Below, piece by piece: positions 50,338-60,783 of a stretch of DNA of 64,000 bases (the first letter of the stretch is position 1; the number at the start of each line of letters is the position of its first letter). This stretch comes from Sphingomonas sp. 1F27F7B (GTDB lineage: Bacteria; Pseudomonadota; Alphaproteobacteria; Sphingomonadales; Sphingomonadaceae). Location of the stretch: positions 1 to 64,000 of the forward strand of contig NZ_SCMK01000023.1 in NCBI RefSeq assembly GCF_005503355.1, read 5' to 3'. The notes under the pieces were generated by a model. That model worked only from the letters and a program-made list of their open reading frames with translations. It had not been told where the DNA came from and did no database searches. The translations under genes were made by a program, and so were the position numbers.

Positions 50338-53300
50338 CTAATGCACGATCCTGATGCCGGAAACCTTGGTACCGGATGGGACTCCGCGCAATTGCCGGCC
50401 GATCTGCGCGCCGAGGCTCCTGTTCACGCTCAAGTCCAGCGGCCGCAAATTCGATATAATGTCGGCGCCTCCCAGCTGTAAATCGATGATATGGTCCACA
50501 TCCGCGCCAGCGGGGATGGCATTGCCCGCCTGGCGATAGCGCGCCGCCGCCGAAGTGCCGCTGCGCACCGAAGGCGTCACGCGCAATTCGGCCGCATTGA
50601 GCGCATTCACCTTCTCGAGCGCGGCGGCGCGCTGCTCGGCATTCCATCCCTTCTTCATCTTCACGGTCAGCTCGATGGCCTCTTCGGCCTTGGCTACCGC
50701 GCGCGCCGCCTCGGCACCCCGCACACCCATCGCGGCTGCCCGGGTGCCGCGGATCGCAGTCGTCACCAGGTTCGAGCTGCCCAGCGTCGCAACAGTCAGG
50801 CCGACTTCACCGACGGCGAGCAGGCCCCAGCCCGCCGCAGCCCAGTAGTTGCCCGACTGATAGGCCTCCCAGGCGGACTTGCCGCTGCCATAACCGGGAA
50901 CGATGACCTGCGCGGCGACATCCGCCACTTGGCCGACGGTGATCCCGCTTCCGTTGCCGGCCTCTCCTCCCTGGCCGGCAGGGGTGGTGAGCGGCGAGAT
51001 CTGCGGCACGATGTCCGCGCCGACGCTGAGCTTGATCCCCAGCCCCGGAATTTCGACCGTGCCGCCGGTATAGACATAGGTGTCTCCGCCGGTCGACATG
51101 AAGCGGGTGGCGCCACCGCTGCGCTCGAACGCCGCCCAGAAGCTGGTGACGCCGGCCGCGTTCCCGGTGAAGTCCACATTGATGCCCGGCGTATTGGCAA
51201 CCGCGACGCCGTCCGTCGCCAACCAGGCCGGCAGGCTCGTCTTGATGTAGAAATGGTGATCGTCATCGTTGACGATCGGCACGTCCGGCCCGGCGCGCAG
51301 CTTCGGCTTGCCGTCGTCGGGAACAGCCGCACCCCGTTGTATCGCTTCGCCGCGCGCGCGCATGGCCGCCAGATCGCCGCGAACCACCACGCCGTTGTCC
51401 GTCAGGTCGAAGGTGATGCCATATTGCCTATAGGCCTCGAGATCCTCCGGGGTTCGGCTGTTGAGCCACTCCGCGCCTGCGGTGCGAACCGCATTGACCG
51501 GCTTGGGCTGCTCGGGCGCCTTGAGCGTGGCACCGCGCAACATCAGGTCGCTGAGCGCCTGGCCGATGACGTCAGGTATCCCCGCGACCAGGTTGTCGCC
51601 GAAGCTCGTGCCCTCGATCGCGCTGCGGGTCGCGGCACTCGCCACCATGGCGGCGGCGCTCTGGCCGAGATGGGCGAAATGATTGCCGATGCTGGTGTCG
51701 CCGATGGTGGCCACTGCGCCACCGGCATTCTTGATGTCGGTGAACGATTTGGCGCCAAACAGCTTGCCCGCCTCGAAGCTGGCCATCGCGCCCACGCCCG
51801 CCGCGGCCACGCCCGCCCAACTGAACTTGTCCTGCAGCCCGGTGGCGACGCCGATCCCCTGGCTGACGAGGCTGCTCGCCGCCGAAGTGACGCCGGCGCG
51901 GATCACGCCGCTCTTGATGCCGTCGAAGATCCCGCTGCCGCCGATGCCGGCACTGACGCCGCCGCCGATCGCCGCGAGGCCCACCGCCTTCCAGCTGAAC
52001 TTCTCCTGGATGCCGGTGGCGACACCGATGCCCTGGCTGACGATCGAGCCGACTGCCGCCGCGCCGGCGCCGATCGCAATGGCGCCGCCCAGCCCGATGC
52101 CCGCGGTGGTGGCGAGGGTTCCGCCGAGCACCGCGGAGATGCCGGCGCCGATCGACGAGATCGACGGGGCCAGCGCCGCCGCCGCCGCGCCGGCCGTGAC
52201 CACGGTGACGGCGATCGCCACCACCGCGAGCAGCACCATGCCGATCACGCCGCACTTGTTCTTCTTGCCCCCGGCCTGGGGCTGCGGCGTCGAAGGCGTG
52301 ACGTCGCCGATCGCCTCGGCCGGATTGTACGGCTTGAAGCCGGTCGCGTTGTAGCTGCTCTTGATGACTCCACTCGGCAGAGTCAGCGTGCGGCCCTCGG
52401 CCAGCGCCGTCGCGCCGCTGATGCCATTGGCATCGGCGATCCGGTACCAGAGGCTCGAATCGCCCCACATCGCCAGCGCGATGCCCTGCAGCGTGTCGCC
52501 CGCACGGACAGTGTAGCTGCCGCCCGACGATCCCTGGCTGTAGCTGTTGATCGGATCGTAGCTGTTGGCGAAATCGGCATAGGACATGCCGTAGCTCGAG
52601 CCGTTGCGGAAGGCGCCCGGCGTGGTGGGCGACACGGTCTGCCGCTCGCCGATCGACTGCGCAGTCGATACCTCGCTGGTGCCGTTGTTGCCGACATAGC
52701 CGAGCTGGCGGCCGTTGAAGCGGTACCAGATCTCGTGCGGGTCGCCGTTCGACCAATTATAGTCCTGCTCGTCGCGGCGGATAATCTGTCCGTCGCCGTT
52801 GAGCTTGAAGCTGACGTTGCGGGCCCGCGCGTCGCCGACATAGAGCGATGTCAGCTGCCCCAGGCCGTTATAGTAGAAGCTGGTGTAGTAGGTGGTCGAC
52901 TGGCCCGTATTCGGCTTGTGCGCGATCTGCGACTGCACCGCCCCGTCCCACCAGGCGAAGCTGTTGGTGGTCAGCGTGTCGGGCGCGTTGGCGTTGTTGT
53001 TGTCGCGATAGTTGATCGTCGAGACACTGATCGCCGCGCCGAGCGCATAGTTCGTGCCATAGCCATAGTCGTAATAAGTGTACGACTGATAGGTGTGCCC
53101 GTCATATTTCTTGGTCGAGCTGTTCTCGTAGGTAATCTGACCCTTGTTGTTGTAGCTCGCATAGCGGCTATAGGCGATGGTCGAGCCGTTCGCTTCGTAA
53201 TCGGTCTGCGAAGTCTGGTGCCCCGTCAGGTCATAATAGAAGCGCGAACGGAGCGTGCCGGTCGAAGGCGCGGCCGGGATGGTGCCCGGCGGCGTCGCGA

Positions 53301-56300
53301 TGCCGGTGTTGTAGTCGTAGTCCTCGCCGACATAGCCGCCCATCGAGGTCTGGATCTCGAACACCCGGCCGGCGCTGTCATAGCTATAGTTCTCGCGGCT
53401 CTCATAGTAGCTGCCGGGATAGTAATAGCCCCACTCATAGTCGTAATAGCCGGGCGAATATTCGGTGCGCATCACCGCGATGCGCTGGCCGGCGAGGTCG
53501 TACAATATGTCCTGCCCGCCGCCGGTGCCGTACACCGCCTCGCCGCGCACGATCTGTCCGCCGCGCAGCGTGCCCTTGTCGGTGACGACGCGGTTCATGC
53601 TGTCATAGCGGAACCAATAGTCGCTCGTATTGGTGTAGGACGAGACATTGCCCTGATAGTCGAGCGTCCGATAGGTCGCGGTGGTGCGGCGGACATTGCC
53701 GTTCGCGTCATATTCATAGGCGAGGTTCGCCGCGGGGAGCGTCGCCGTGCCCGTCTCGACAAAGGTCTTCAGCCGACCAAGCGCGTCATAAGTTGCGGAC
53801 GAGTTCTGGAGCGTCGCCGAAGTGGTGTAATAGCTCTCGTCGACCCAATAGCTGTTGGTGACGTACCCGTAATAGGGGTCATATTCCTCGTACCAATAGC
53901 CTGGCTGATAATAGCCCGCTTCCTCGCTGGTCTGCTCGGTGAGGCGCTGGCCAAGCTTGTCGTAGCTGTAGCTCGAGACAGTGCGCGCCCAGGTAGAGTT
54001 GGCCACCGGGTTGGGCGCCCCGAGGATCGTCGAGCCGAGTTGGCCGGTGTTGAGGTAATTATAGGTCGTGTACACGCCGCCCGTGCCCGACTGGTAGAGC
54101 CGGCCGGCGACGTCGTAGCTGTAGGACCAGACATGGCCGCCGAGATCGGTCTTGGCCGTGGTCCGGCTGAAGATGTCCTTGCTCTCGACCAGCGTCCTGC
54201 CATTGGCGTGAGTCGTAACCTGGGTCCAGCCGCCGAAAGTGCCGATCCCGCTGGTCGAGATGCCGCCGTTCCAGGCATAGGAGAAGCTGGTCAGGTCGCC
54301 GCCGAACCCGAGCTGGCTGGTCACCCGGCCAAGCGAATCATATTCGGTCAGCGCCTTTTCGGGCGTGTAGCCGATGATCGGCGTGTAATATTCCCAATGG
54401 CCCCCGCCGCCATAATAGCCGCCATAGGGGTCATAGGGATCCTCGACCCAATAGGCTTCCTCGGGGCCGTAGACCGGGTTCTGATACTGGTTGTTCCACG
54501 CCTGGATCCGCTGGCCCAGCCCGTCATAGGCGAAGTTCTCGACCAGGCCGCCATAGTGCGAGACGGTCGTGACGCGGCCCATCGCGTCATAGTCCTGAGT
54601 GGTGACCCGGCCGATCTGATCGGTGACGCGGCGCACATCGCCATGGATGTCATAGGCATTGGCGATCTTGCCGCCATCGGCGGCGAAGCTCGTCGCGATC
54701 AGCGCTGCCCCCGTGCCATAGCCGGTGCCGGCGAGGAAGGTGCGCGTCGAGAGATTGCTGTTCGCGTCGCGGCTGCCGATCAGGCGGCCGCTCAGGTCAT
54801 AATAATAATATTCGGTCGGGCGGACATATTGCTGGCCGCCATTCTCCAGCGTGATCCAGACGGCCGGGCTCTCGCTTTTGATCAGCTTGCCCATCGCGTT
54901 GTAGCTATAGTCGAGCGTGGCGCCGAGCGCGTTGGTCTCGCTCACCACCTCGAGGAAGGCGTTGTAGGTCCGGCTGGTGACGAGCTGGTCGCTCGCCGAG
55001 GCGCTGAGCTGCCGCCCCTCCTCGACCACCTGCACGGCCAGGTTGCGCTTGTCGTAGCTGGTATAGGTGGCGTTGACCGTCGCCAGACCGACCAGCGACA
55101 GCGCGCCCGCAAAGGACTGGCCGGCCAGACTGGTGCCCGCCGAAGTGATGACCACGGTCTGGTTGCCGTTGCGGTCATAGCCGAAGAACTTCCACACGCC
55201 GTCACCGGCATTGGTCGCGGTCAGCCGCCCGCCATTGTCATACTGGTTCTCGGTCTGCCACAGCCCGTTGACGCCGTTCTTCCAGACTTCGCCATAGCCG
55301 GTATATTGGGACTGGCTGTAGTCGAGCATGGCATAGCTGCTGCCGTTCCAGGTCGCGACGCCCTGGAAGACCTTGCGCCCGGCCAGGTCGTAGCGCGTGG
55401 CGATCGCGTCGGTGACGGCGCCGCCGGCCGCGGTGGTCCGGCTGTAGCTCTCGCGCTTCACCCGGCCCGCCACGTCATAGGCATAGTAGCGCGTGAAGCC
55501 CGATGCGTCGGTCATGCTGCCAAGGCGGCCGCCGGCGCCGTAACTATAGGTCGTGACCCGCGTCGGCGCGTTGGTCGCCCCCGACTGGACCGAGCGCGAG
55601 AGATTGCCGAGCGCGTCGTATAGATACTGGGTGGTCGGCGAGACCCACTGGCCGTTGAAGTCGACGAACGCCGCGCGGGTCTCGACCGCCAGGCGGCCGG
55701 CCCCGTCATAGCTGTAATTGGTCTGGTCTCCGGTCGCCTCGATCTTGCGGATCACCTGGCCAAGGCCGTTGTAGAGATACTGGATCGTCGCGGTGCCGGT
55801 GACCGAGGTTAGCGCACCGTTGCTCGCGTTGATCGCATAGGCCTCGACCGAGAGGCGCGCTTCGGACGTGCGGTTGCCGTTGCGGTCATAGCCATATTGC
55901 GTGGCTCGGTCCGCGCCGGCCGTCGCCACTGCCGGCGCACCGGCGACCGAAGCGACCCCCGTGAAGCGAGTCGCATAGCGGCGCTCGCTGGTGACGTTGC
56001 TGTCGGGATCATAGGTCCAGCCGGTAAGATAGCCCTGGGCGTCCAGCTGGCCGGTCTTGCGACCCAGCAGATCGTACCAGCTGAAAGTCTCGCCGCCATT
56101 GGGATCGGTGACCTTCTGGAGGTTACCGTTCGCGTCATAGGCGTAGTAGGTGACGAGATCGGCGGCGGCATAGCCGCTCGCATAGTTGCCCGATACGATC
56201 CCGGCGACCTTGCTCCAGGTGAGACGATCGAGCGCGTCATAGTTGAAGAACGTCTCGCGATAGCTGCTCGCCGGGGGTGACGGCGGCGTGGCGCCGACCG

Positions 56301-59300
56301 TGCCCGGCAGCGCGATCGACCCGGCATAGGCCCGGCTGCTCTTGAGATTGCCATTCGCGTCGTAAGTGTAGCTCGAATAGCTGTTCTCGCTCGCCGAGGT
56401 CTGGCGGATCTCGACCTTCCTGCGGTTGAGCGCATCATAATAGAGCAGCGTCCGCGCGCCCGCCGCGTCGATCCGCTCCTTGACGTTGCCGCGCGCATCG
56501 TAGCGGATCGTCTCGACCGGGGTGACTGTCGTCACCGTCACCAGATCGTCGGCAATGACGTTGACTGCGTCGCCGCGCGTCTCGATCAGCCTATCGTTCT
56601 TGTCATAGGTGAAGGTCGTCGTGCGGCGATAGGCGAGATTGTCCGCCTCCACCTTCCTGGTGCGGTTGCCGCGCGCATCATATTCGAAGCGATTGACGAC
56701 GACGGCGCTGGTGAGATTGCCGGCGGCGTCATAGGTCGCCATCGGCAGCGTCTCGGTGAGCATCTGGCCCAGCCGGTCATAGCCATAGGTAGTCGTGGCG
56801 CCGGCGACGGCGCTGTCGGTGGCCGATTTGGCGGTGACCGAGAGGCGGTTGCCGAAGGCGTCGTAGCTATAGGTCTCGAAGAAGCCCATCGCATCGGTAG
56901 CACGCGTGGTCCGCCCGAGCTTGTCGTATAGGAACGACGTGACCGAATCCTCGCCGGCATTGGCCGCCACCGCAGGCGGCGTCGCCATTGCCGCGCCGCC
57001 GCTCACCTGGTTGAAGCGGCGGGTAAGCGTCGAGATCTCGCCGAAGGTGGTGAACTGCGTCTCGGTCAGATAGTCCCCGGCGTCGCGCACATGGGTGACG
57101 CGACCGAGCTTGTCGTACCAGCGATAGGTGGTGCCGCTGCCCGGATTGGTGATCTTCCAGGCCTCGCCGAACCCATTATACTCATAGCTCGTCGTGCCGC
57201 CGAGCGCATTGGTCTCCAGCTTGAGCTGGCCGAGCTTGTCGTAGCTGTAACTGGTCAGGTTCCCGTTCGGATCCCACATCTGGGTGCGGTTGCCGAGCCC
57301 GTCATAGGCATAGGTGGTGGTAGAGCTGTCCGCCGTGTTCCAGCCGCGAATCTCCGTCACGACGCGGCCCGCGGCATCATAGCCATAGACGGTGACCACC
57401 TGGTCGCCGGTGCCATAGGCATCGTAGCGCGCGTTGAGCCTGCCGGTCGCGGTATAGTCGTACAGCGTGACCACGCCCAGCGGGTCGGTCTCGGTGTAGA
57501 GCTTGCCGTCCGGATGATAGGCGAAGCTGCGCGCGGCATAGTCGCCGGCGCCCGCCGATGCCGCATCGACCTGGGCGATCGTCGCCGTGTTGGAGACGCT
57601 GATCCTGCTGGCCCAGACGACGCTGCCCGTGACCTTGCCCGAAGCGCTGTAGTCGGTGCGCGAGACATAGCCCTCGGCATCCACGACGTAGCGCGCTTCG
57701 CCGCGCGCGGTATACCAGGTCCGCGTGATCCTGTCGGCGGCGCCGCCCGCATTGTTGCCCGACCAGCCGTTCATGGTGGCGATCACAGGCAGCGAGCCGC
57801 TGACATATTTCGCGCCATATTCGACAGAGCGGATCACCTGCCCGCTGGTGTCGTAGCTCAGTCCGGTGACGCCGCCATCGGCATCGATCGAATAGGCCAA
57901 GCGCCCCGCCGCGTCATAGACCGACCAGTTCGTGCGGTTGTTGGCGTTGCCCGCCATGGCGGCGGTGAGCGCCTTCACATTGTCATAGGTATAGTCGCTA
58001 GTCGCGGCCATGGCGGCGGCATAGCGGAGCACGCTCGTCTGCAGCCCCGCCGCGTCATAGCCATAGGCGATGACTTGGTTGAGCCCGTCGACGGCGTAGC
58101 GCAGCAGCCCCTGGCCGTCATAGACATAGCGCGTCACCCGATCATTGGCCGAGGTGCCGACACTGGCCACCAGGTCGTTGAAGCTGCCCCCCGCGCGCAA
58201 CCCCGCCGCGGCGGCATTGTACGACGCGATCTCGGCGACCTTGATGCCCGCCTTGTCAAAGACGTTGCGGACCAGGAACCCTTCGCCGTCGAGCGTGCCG
58301 AGCATGCGGCCGTCGCGATCGTAGAAGGCGCGAGTCACCGCCGCGGTCGCGGTCGGCGCGGGGATGTCGGTGAGCAGCGGCGGCGTGGTCTTGAAGGCGG
58401 CGACCTGCGTGGTGGTCAGCTTGACCGCATAGGCGGTGGTGGCGACCAGATGCCCGGCCTTGTCATAGGCCATGGTCGCGACACTGCCGTCGCCGGCGAC
58501 CGAGGCGACGAGCTGGCCGAGCTTGTCATAGACCGACCAGCTCCACAGGTCCGAGCCGCTCGCGGCGGGGCGGATCGCGCCCGGCTCGAACACGCTGTCC
58601 GGATTCTGGAGAATGGCGAGCTGGCCGGCGGTCAGCCGCGTCGCATAGCGCGTGGTCGCCACGATCTTGTTGTTCGCATCGTAGCGATACTCGGTCATGT
58701 CGCCATAATGGTTGACCTCGGCGATCAGGCGACCGGCCTTGTCATAGGCATAATAGCGATTGAGGCCGACCGGATCGGTCGCGATGCGCAGCCGCCCGAG
58801 CTTGTCATACTGGTTCGCGCCCGTGCCGCCCGCGACATAGCTGCCGCTGTCGGACTGGCTGATCAGGTCGCCGGCCTTGTTGTAGGTGGTGACCGTCACA
58901 TAGCCCGAGGCGAGCGTGACCGTGGTGGTGGTCGCCGTGTCGTTGAAGACGAAGCTGGTGGTGCCGCCATTGACGTCGCTCGACGCAGTCAGGCGCCCCA
59001 TGCCGTCATAGACGAAGGTCTCGGCGACTTGCCCGTCACGGTTGCGCGAGAGCAGGCGGCCCGACTGGTCATAGGTGTAATAGGTGCCGCTTGCGCCCTC
59101 CGCAGCGGATTCGGCGCCCGCCGCACTCGCGATCCCGAAGCTGCGGGTCGAAGTCATGTTCCCGCGGGCGTCATAGGTGTTGAGCGTGATCTTGGTCGAC
59201 GACCGGTCGCCCAGGCCGTTGCGCCAGGCATCCATCGCCGCTTCGCTGAGCGCGCCCGAGCCGATGGCATAGCTGTGCTCGGGATATTCGATCGTGTACT

Positions 59301-60642
59301 GGACCTCGCCCGCCGCCGTGTAGCGATATTCGGTCACATAGCCTTCGCCGCTGACGACGTAGCGCAGATGCTTCTCGGCATCATAGGCGTAGCGGGTAGT
59401 GACGCTCACCGCTGCGCCGCTGGCATCGGAGGCGGTGTGCGTCTCGGTCAGCAGCTCGTTCCGGCTGCCATAGGTGCGGGTGACGACATTGCCCGCGCGA
59501 TCGGTCGCGGTGAGGAGGTTGCCGTTGCCGTCATAGGCGTAGCTCGCCGAATTGCCGGAAGCATCGGCGGTGCTGATCAGATCGCCATTGGCGTTGTAGC
59601 CGAACTGCACGACTTGCTGCGCGGCGCCGCTAGAGGCGGGTGGCGCGGTGATCTTCGTCAGGTTGCCCGCCGCGTCGTAATCGAGCCTGGTCACTTGCCC
59701 GGCGGCGTCGGTTATCGTGGTATAGCCGCCATAATAAGCTAGCGTCGTCACGCGGTTGACGCCCGCGCCGGCAAGCTGGGTCAGCGTAGCGACGCGGCCC
59801 GATCCGTCATAGGTGACGCTCAGGCTCGAGCCGTCCTTCTGGGTGATGCTGTTGACGCGGCCGGCGCCGTCATAGCCATAGCTCGTCCAATAGGAATCGG
59901 CGTCGCCGGGCAGCGTGTTGTCGGCGGGCGTGAGATCGGTGCGGACCTTGGTCAGCTGCGAGCCGCTATATTCGTACCAGACGCGGGACAGCGTCTTCGA
60001 GGTGCCCGTCGCGAGATCGGTATAGCCGGTGGTGACCTTGGTGATGTTGTAGCCGGACCAGCTATATTGCACCCAGGCGCCGTCAGCCGTGGTCGCCTTG
60101 TCGAGCCTGTCGCCGACATAGGTATAGCTGATCGCGTTGAAGTCGGTATCGCCTTCCCAGACGATGCGGCCGCCGTTCAGTTCGTCATATTTCTCGACGC
60201 GCTGCGTATCGCCGTCGGTCCAGATCCACTGGCTGCCCGACTTGACGATCAAATCATAGGCGCCCGCACCTTCCATCGAGACATAGGCCGAACGTCCGGC
60301 GTCCCAGGTGTAGATCGTCTCGCTGCCATCGGCCGAGACGCGGCGCACGGTCGTCCCGGTGACCGCCGTCACGCGCCGGTCGGTGCTCTGGCGCCATTTG
60401 TCGTTATTGTCGTCGGCGGCGCTCGCCTGGCTGTTGAAGGCGCGGCCGATCGCGACATCGGGGCCGCGACCGACGAGATATTCGTCCTGCCGCGAGATCA
60501 GCAGGTTGCCGTTCGCGGCGTTGACGAGGACATTGTCGCCCCCGCGCCCCAGCGATGCGCTGCCGAGCAGGCCCGAGCCGCCCAGAACCGAGCCCGATCC
60601 ACGCTCGAAGCCCGTGCCGGCACCCGTGAAGATCGCAACCAT
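50338..60642 (-). CDS. Giant Rhs/YD-repeat polymorphic toxin with LysM and nuclease-like tip
   Basis: 3,434 residues from the ATG preceded by GGAGGGGCGG (an ATG 12 nt earlier is possible). Residues 1-100 form an N-terminal adaptor (NAANGNLLISRQDEYLVGRG). Residues of about 250-2,650 are dozens of YD repeats (YDxxGxL) forming an Rhs cocoon. About 2,700-2,755 is a LysM domain (YTVRAGDTLQGIALAMWGDS). About 2,790-2,960 is hydrophobic and Gly/Ala-rich with a repeated VSQGIGVATG motif. The last 110 residues carry ADVDHIIDLQLGGADIISN then LRPLDLSVNRSLG, an HNH-like nuclease pattern. The immunity gene follows. No signal peptide is present, so delivery by the adjacent contractile system is inferred. 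Confidence 0.9.
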   Translation of the reverse strand: MVAIFTGAGTGFERGSGSVLGGSGLLGSASLGRGGDNVLVNAANGNLLISRQDEYLVGRGPDVAIGRAFNSQASAADDNNDKWRQSTDRRVTAVTGTTVRRVSADGSETIYTWDAGRSAYVSMEGAGAYDLIVKSGSQWIWTDGDTQRVEKYDELNGGRIVWEGDTDFNAISYTYVGDRLDKATTADGAWVQYSWSGYNITKVTTGYTDLATGTSKTLSRVWYEYSGSQLTKVRTDLTPADNTLPGDADSYWTSYGYDGAGRVNSITQKDGSSLSVTYDGSGRVATLTQLAGAGVNRVTTLAYYGGYTTITDAAGQVTRLDYDAAGNLTKITAPPASSGAAQQVVQFGYNANGDLISTADASGNSASYAYDGNGNLLTATDRAGNVVTRTYGSRNELLTETHTASDASGAAVSVTTRYAYDAEKHLRYVVSGEGYVTEYRYTAAGEVQYTIEYPEHSYAIGSGALSEAAMDAWRNGLGDRSSTKITLNTYDARGNMTSTRSFGIASAAGAESAAEGASGTYYTYDQSGRLLSRNRDGQVAETFVYDGMGRLTASSDVNGGTTSFVFNDTATTTTVTLASGYVTVTTYNKAGDLISQSDSGSYVAGGTGANQYDKLGRLRIATDPVGLNRYYAYDKAGRLIAEVNHYGDMTEYRYDANNKIVATTRYATRLTAGQLAILQNPDSVFEPGAIRPAASGSDLWSWSVYDKLGQLVASVAGDGSVATMAYDKAGHLVATTAYAVKLTTTQVAAFKTTPPLLTDIPAPTATAAVTRAFYDRDGRMLGTLDGEGFLVRNVFDKAGIKVAEIASYNAAAAGLRAGGSFNDLVASVGTSANDRVTRYVYDGQGLLRYAVDGLNQVIAYGYDAAGLQTSVLRYAAAMAATSDYTYDNVKALTAAMAGNANNRTNWSVYDAAGRLAYSIDADGGVTGLSYDTSGQVIRSVEYGAKYVSGSLPVIATMNGWSGNNAGGAADRITRTWYTARGEARYVVDAEGYVSRTDYSASGKVTGSVVWASRISVSNTATIAQVDAASAGAGDYAARSFAYHPDGKLYTETDPLGVVTLYDYTATGRLNARYDAYGTGDQVVTVYGYDAAGRVVTEIRGWNTADSSTTTYAYDGLGNRTQMWDPNGNLTSYSYDKLGQLKLETNALGGTTSYEYNGFGEAWKITNPGSGTTYRWYDKLGRVTHVRDAGDYLTETQFTTFGEISTLTRRFNQVSGGAAMATPPAVAANAGEDSVTSFLYDKLGRTTRATDAMGFFETYSYDAFGNRLSVTAKSATDSAVAGATTTYGYDRLGQMLTETLPMATYDAAGNLTSAVVVNRFEYDARGNRTRKVEADNLAYRRTTTFTYDKNDRLIETRGDAVNVIADDLVTVTTVTPVETIRYDARGNVKERIDAAGARTLLYYDALNRRKVEIRQTSASENSYSSYTYDANGNLKSSRAYAGSIALPGTVGATPPSPPASSYRETFFNYDALDRLTWSKVAGIVSGNYASGYAAADLVTYYAYDANGNLQKVTDPNGGETFSWYDLLGRKTGQLDAQGYLTGWTYDPDSNVTSERRYATRFTGVASVAGAPAVATAGADRATQYGYDRNGNRTSEARLSVEAYAINASNGALTSVTGTATIQYLYNGLGQVIRKIEATGDQTNYSYDGAGRLAVETRAAFVDFNGQWVSPTTQYLYDALGNLSRSVQSGATNAPTRVTTYSYGAGGRLGSMTDASGFTRYYAYDVAGRVKRESYSRTTAAGGAVTDAIATRYDLAGRKVFQGVATWNGSSYAMLDYSQSQYTGYGEVWKNGVNGLWQTENQYDNGGRLTATNAGDGVWKFFGYDRNGNQTVVITSAGTSLAGQSFAGALSLVGLATVNATYTSYDKRNLAVQVVEEGRQLSASASDQLVTSRTYNAFLEVVSETNALGATLDYSYNAMGKLIKSESPAVWITLENGGQQYVRPTEYYYYDLSGRLIGSRDANSNLSTRTFLAGTGYGTGAALIATSFAADGGKIANAYDIHGDVRRVTDQIGRVTTQDYDAMGRVTTVSHYGGLVENFAYDGLGQRIQAWNNQYQNPVYGPEEAYWVEDPYDPYGGYYGGGGHWEYYTPIIGYTPEKALTEYDSLGRVTSQLGFGGDLTSFSYAWNGGISTSGIGTFGGWTQVTTHANGRTLVESKDIFSRTTAKTDLGGHVWSYSYDVAGRLYQSGTGGVYTTYNYLNTGQLGSTILGAPNPVANSTWARTVSSYSYDKLGQRLTEQTSEEAGYYQPGYWYEEYDPYYGYVTNSYWVDESYYTTSATLQNSSATYDALGRLKTFVETGTATLPAANLAYEYDANGNVRRTTATYRTLDYQGNVSSYTNTSDYWFRYDSMNRVVTDKGTLRGGQIVRGEAVYGTGGGQDILYDLAGQRIAVMRTEYSPGYYDYEWGYYYPGSYYESRENYSYDSAGRVFEIQTSMGGYVGEDYDYNTGIATPPGTIPAAPSTGTLRSRFYYDLTGHQTSQTDYEANGSTIAYSRYASYNNKGQITYENSSTKKYDGHTYQSYTYYDYGYGTNYALGAAISVSTINYRDNNNANAPDTLTTNSFAWWDGAVQSQIAHKPNTGQSTTYYTSFYYNGLGQLTSLYVGDARARNVSFKLNGDGQIIRRDEQDYNWSNGDPHEIWYRFNGRQLGYVGNNGTSEVSTAQSIGERQTVSPTTPGAFRNGSSYGMSYADFANSYDPINSYSQGSSGGSYTVRAGDTLQGIALAMWGDSSLWYRIADANGISGATALAEGRTLTLPSGVIKSSYNATGFKPYNPAEAIGDVTPSTPQPQAGGKKNKCGVIGMVLLAVVAIAVTVVTAGAAAAALAPSISSIGAGISAVLGGTLATTAGIGLGGAIAIGAGAAAVGSIVSQGIGVATGIQEKFSWKAVGLAAIGGGVSAGIGGSGIFDGIKSGVIRAGVTSAASSLVSQGIGVATGLQDKFSWAGVAAAGVGAMASFEAGKLFGAKSFTDIKNAGGAVATIGDTSIGNHFAHLGQSAAAMVASAATRSAIEGTSFGDNLVAGIPDVIGQALSDLMLRGATLKAPEQPKPVNAVRTAGAEWLNSRTPEDLEAYRQYGITFDLTDNGVVVRGDLAAMRARGEAIQRGAAVPDDGKPKLRAGPDVPIVNDDDHHFYIKTSLPAWLATDGVAVANTPGINVDFTGNAAGVTSFWAAFERSGGATRFMSTGGDTYVYTGGTVEIPGLGIKLSVGADIVPQISPLTTPAGQGGEAGNGSGITVGQVADVAAQVIVPGYGSGKSAWEAYQSGNYWAAAGWGLLAVGEVGLTVATLGSSNLVTTAIRGTRAAAMGVRGAEAARAVAKAEEAIELTVKMKKGWNAEQRAAALEKVNALNAAELRVTPSVRSGTSAAARYRQAGNAIPAGADVDHIIDLQLGGADIISNLRPLDLSVNRSLGAQIGRQLRGVPSGTKVSGIRIVH

Positions 60643-60783
60643 CCGCCCCTCCAAATCGCCGGAGCGGCAGTCCCTTGCGGCCGCCCGTGATTGGTAGTCG
60701 GAGGATTTTCGCTGGAGTTTAGGCTACTTGCCCCATTTCGGCTTCATCTCTTCGCGATACGAAACCGCGCCGGGCCGCCGCGC

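Noticed and set aside
50491..59742. Plus-strand open frames of 1,710 and 883 codons opposite the Rhs gene
   Set aside because: Repetitive I/V/A/R/G translations mirror the YD repeats on the other strand; no start context or family match.
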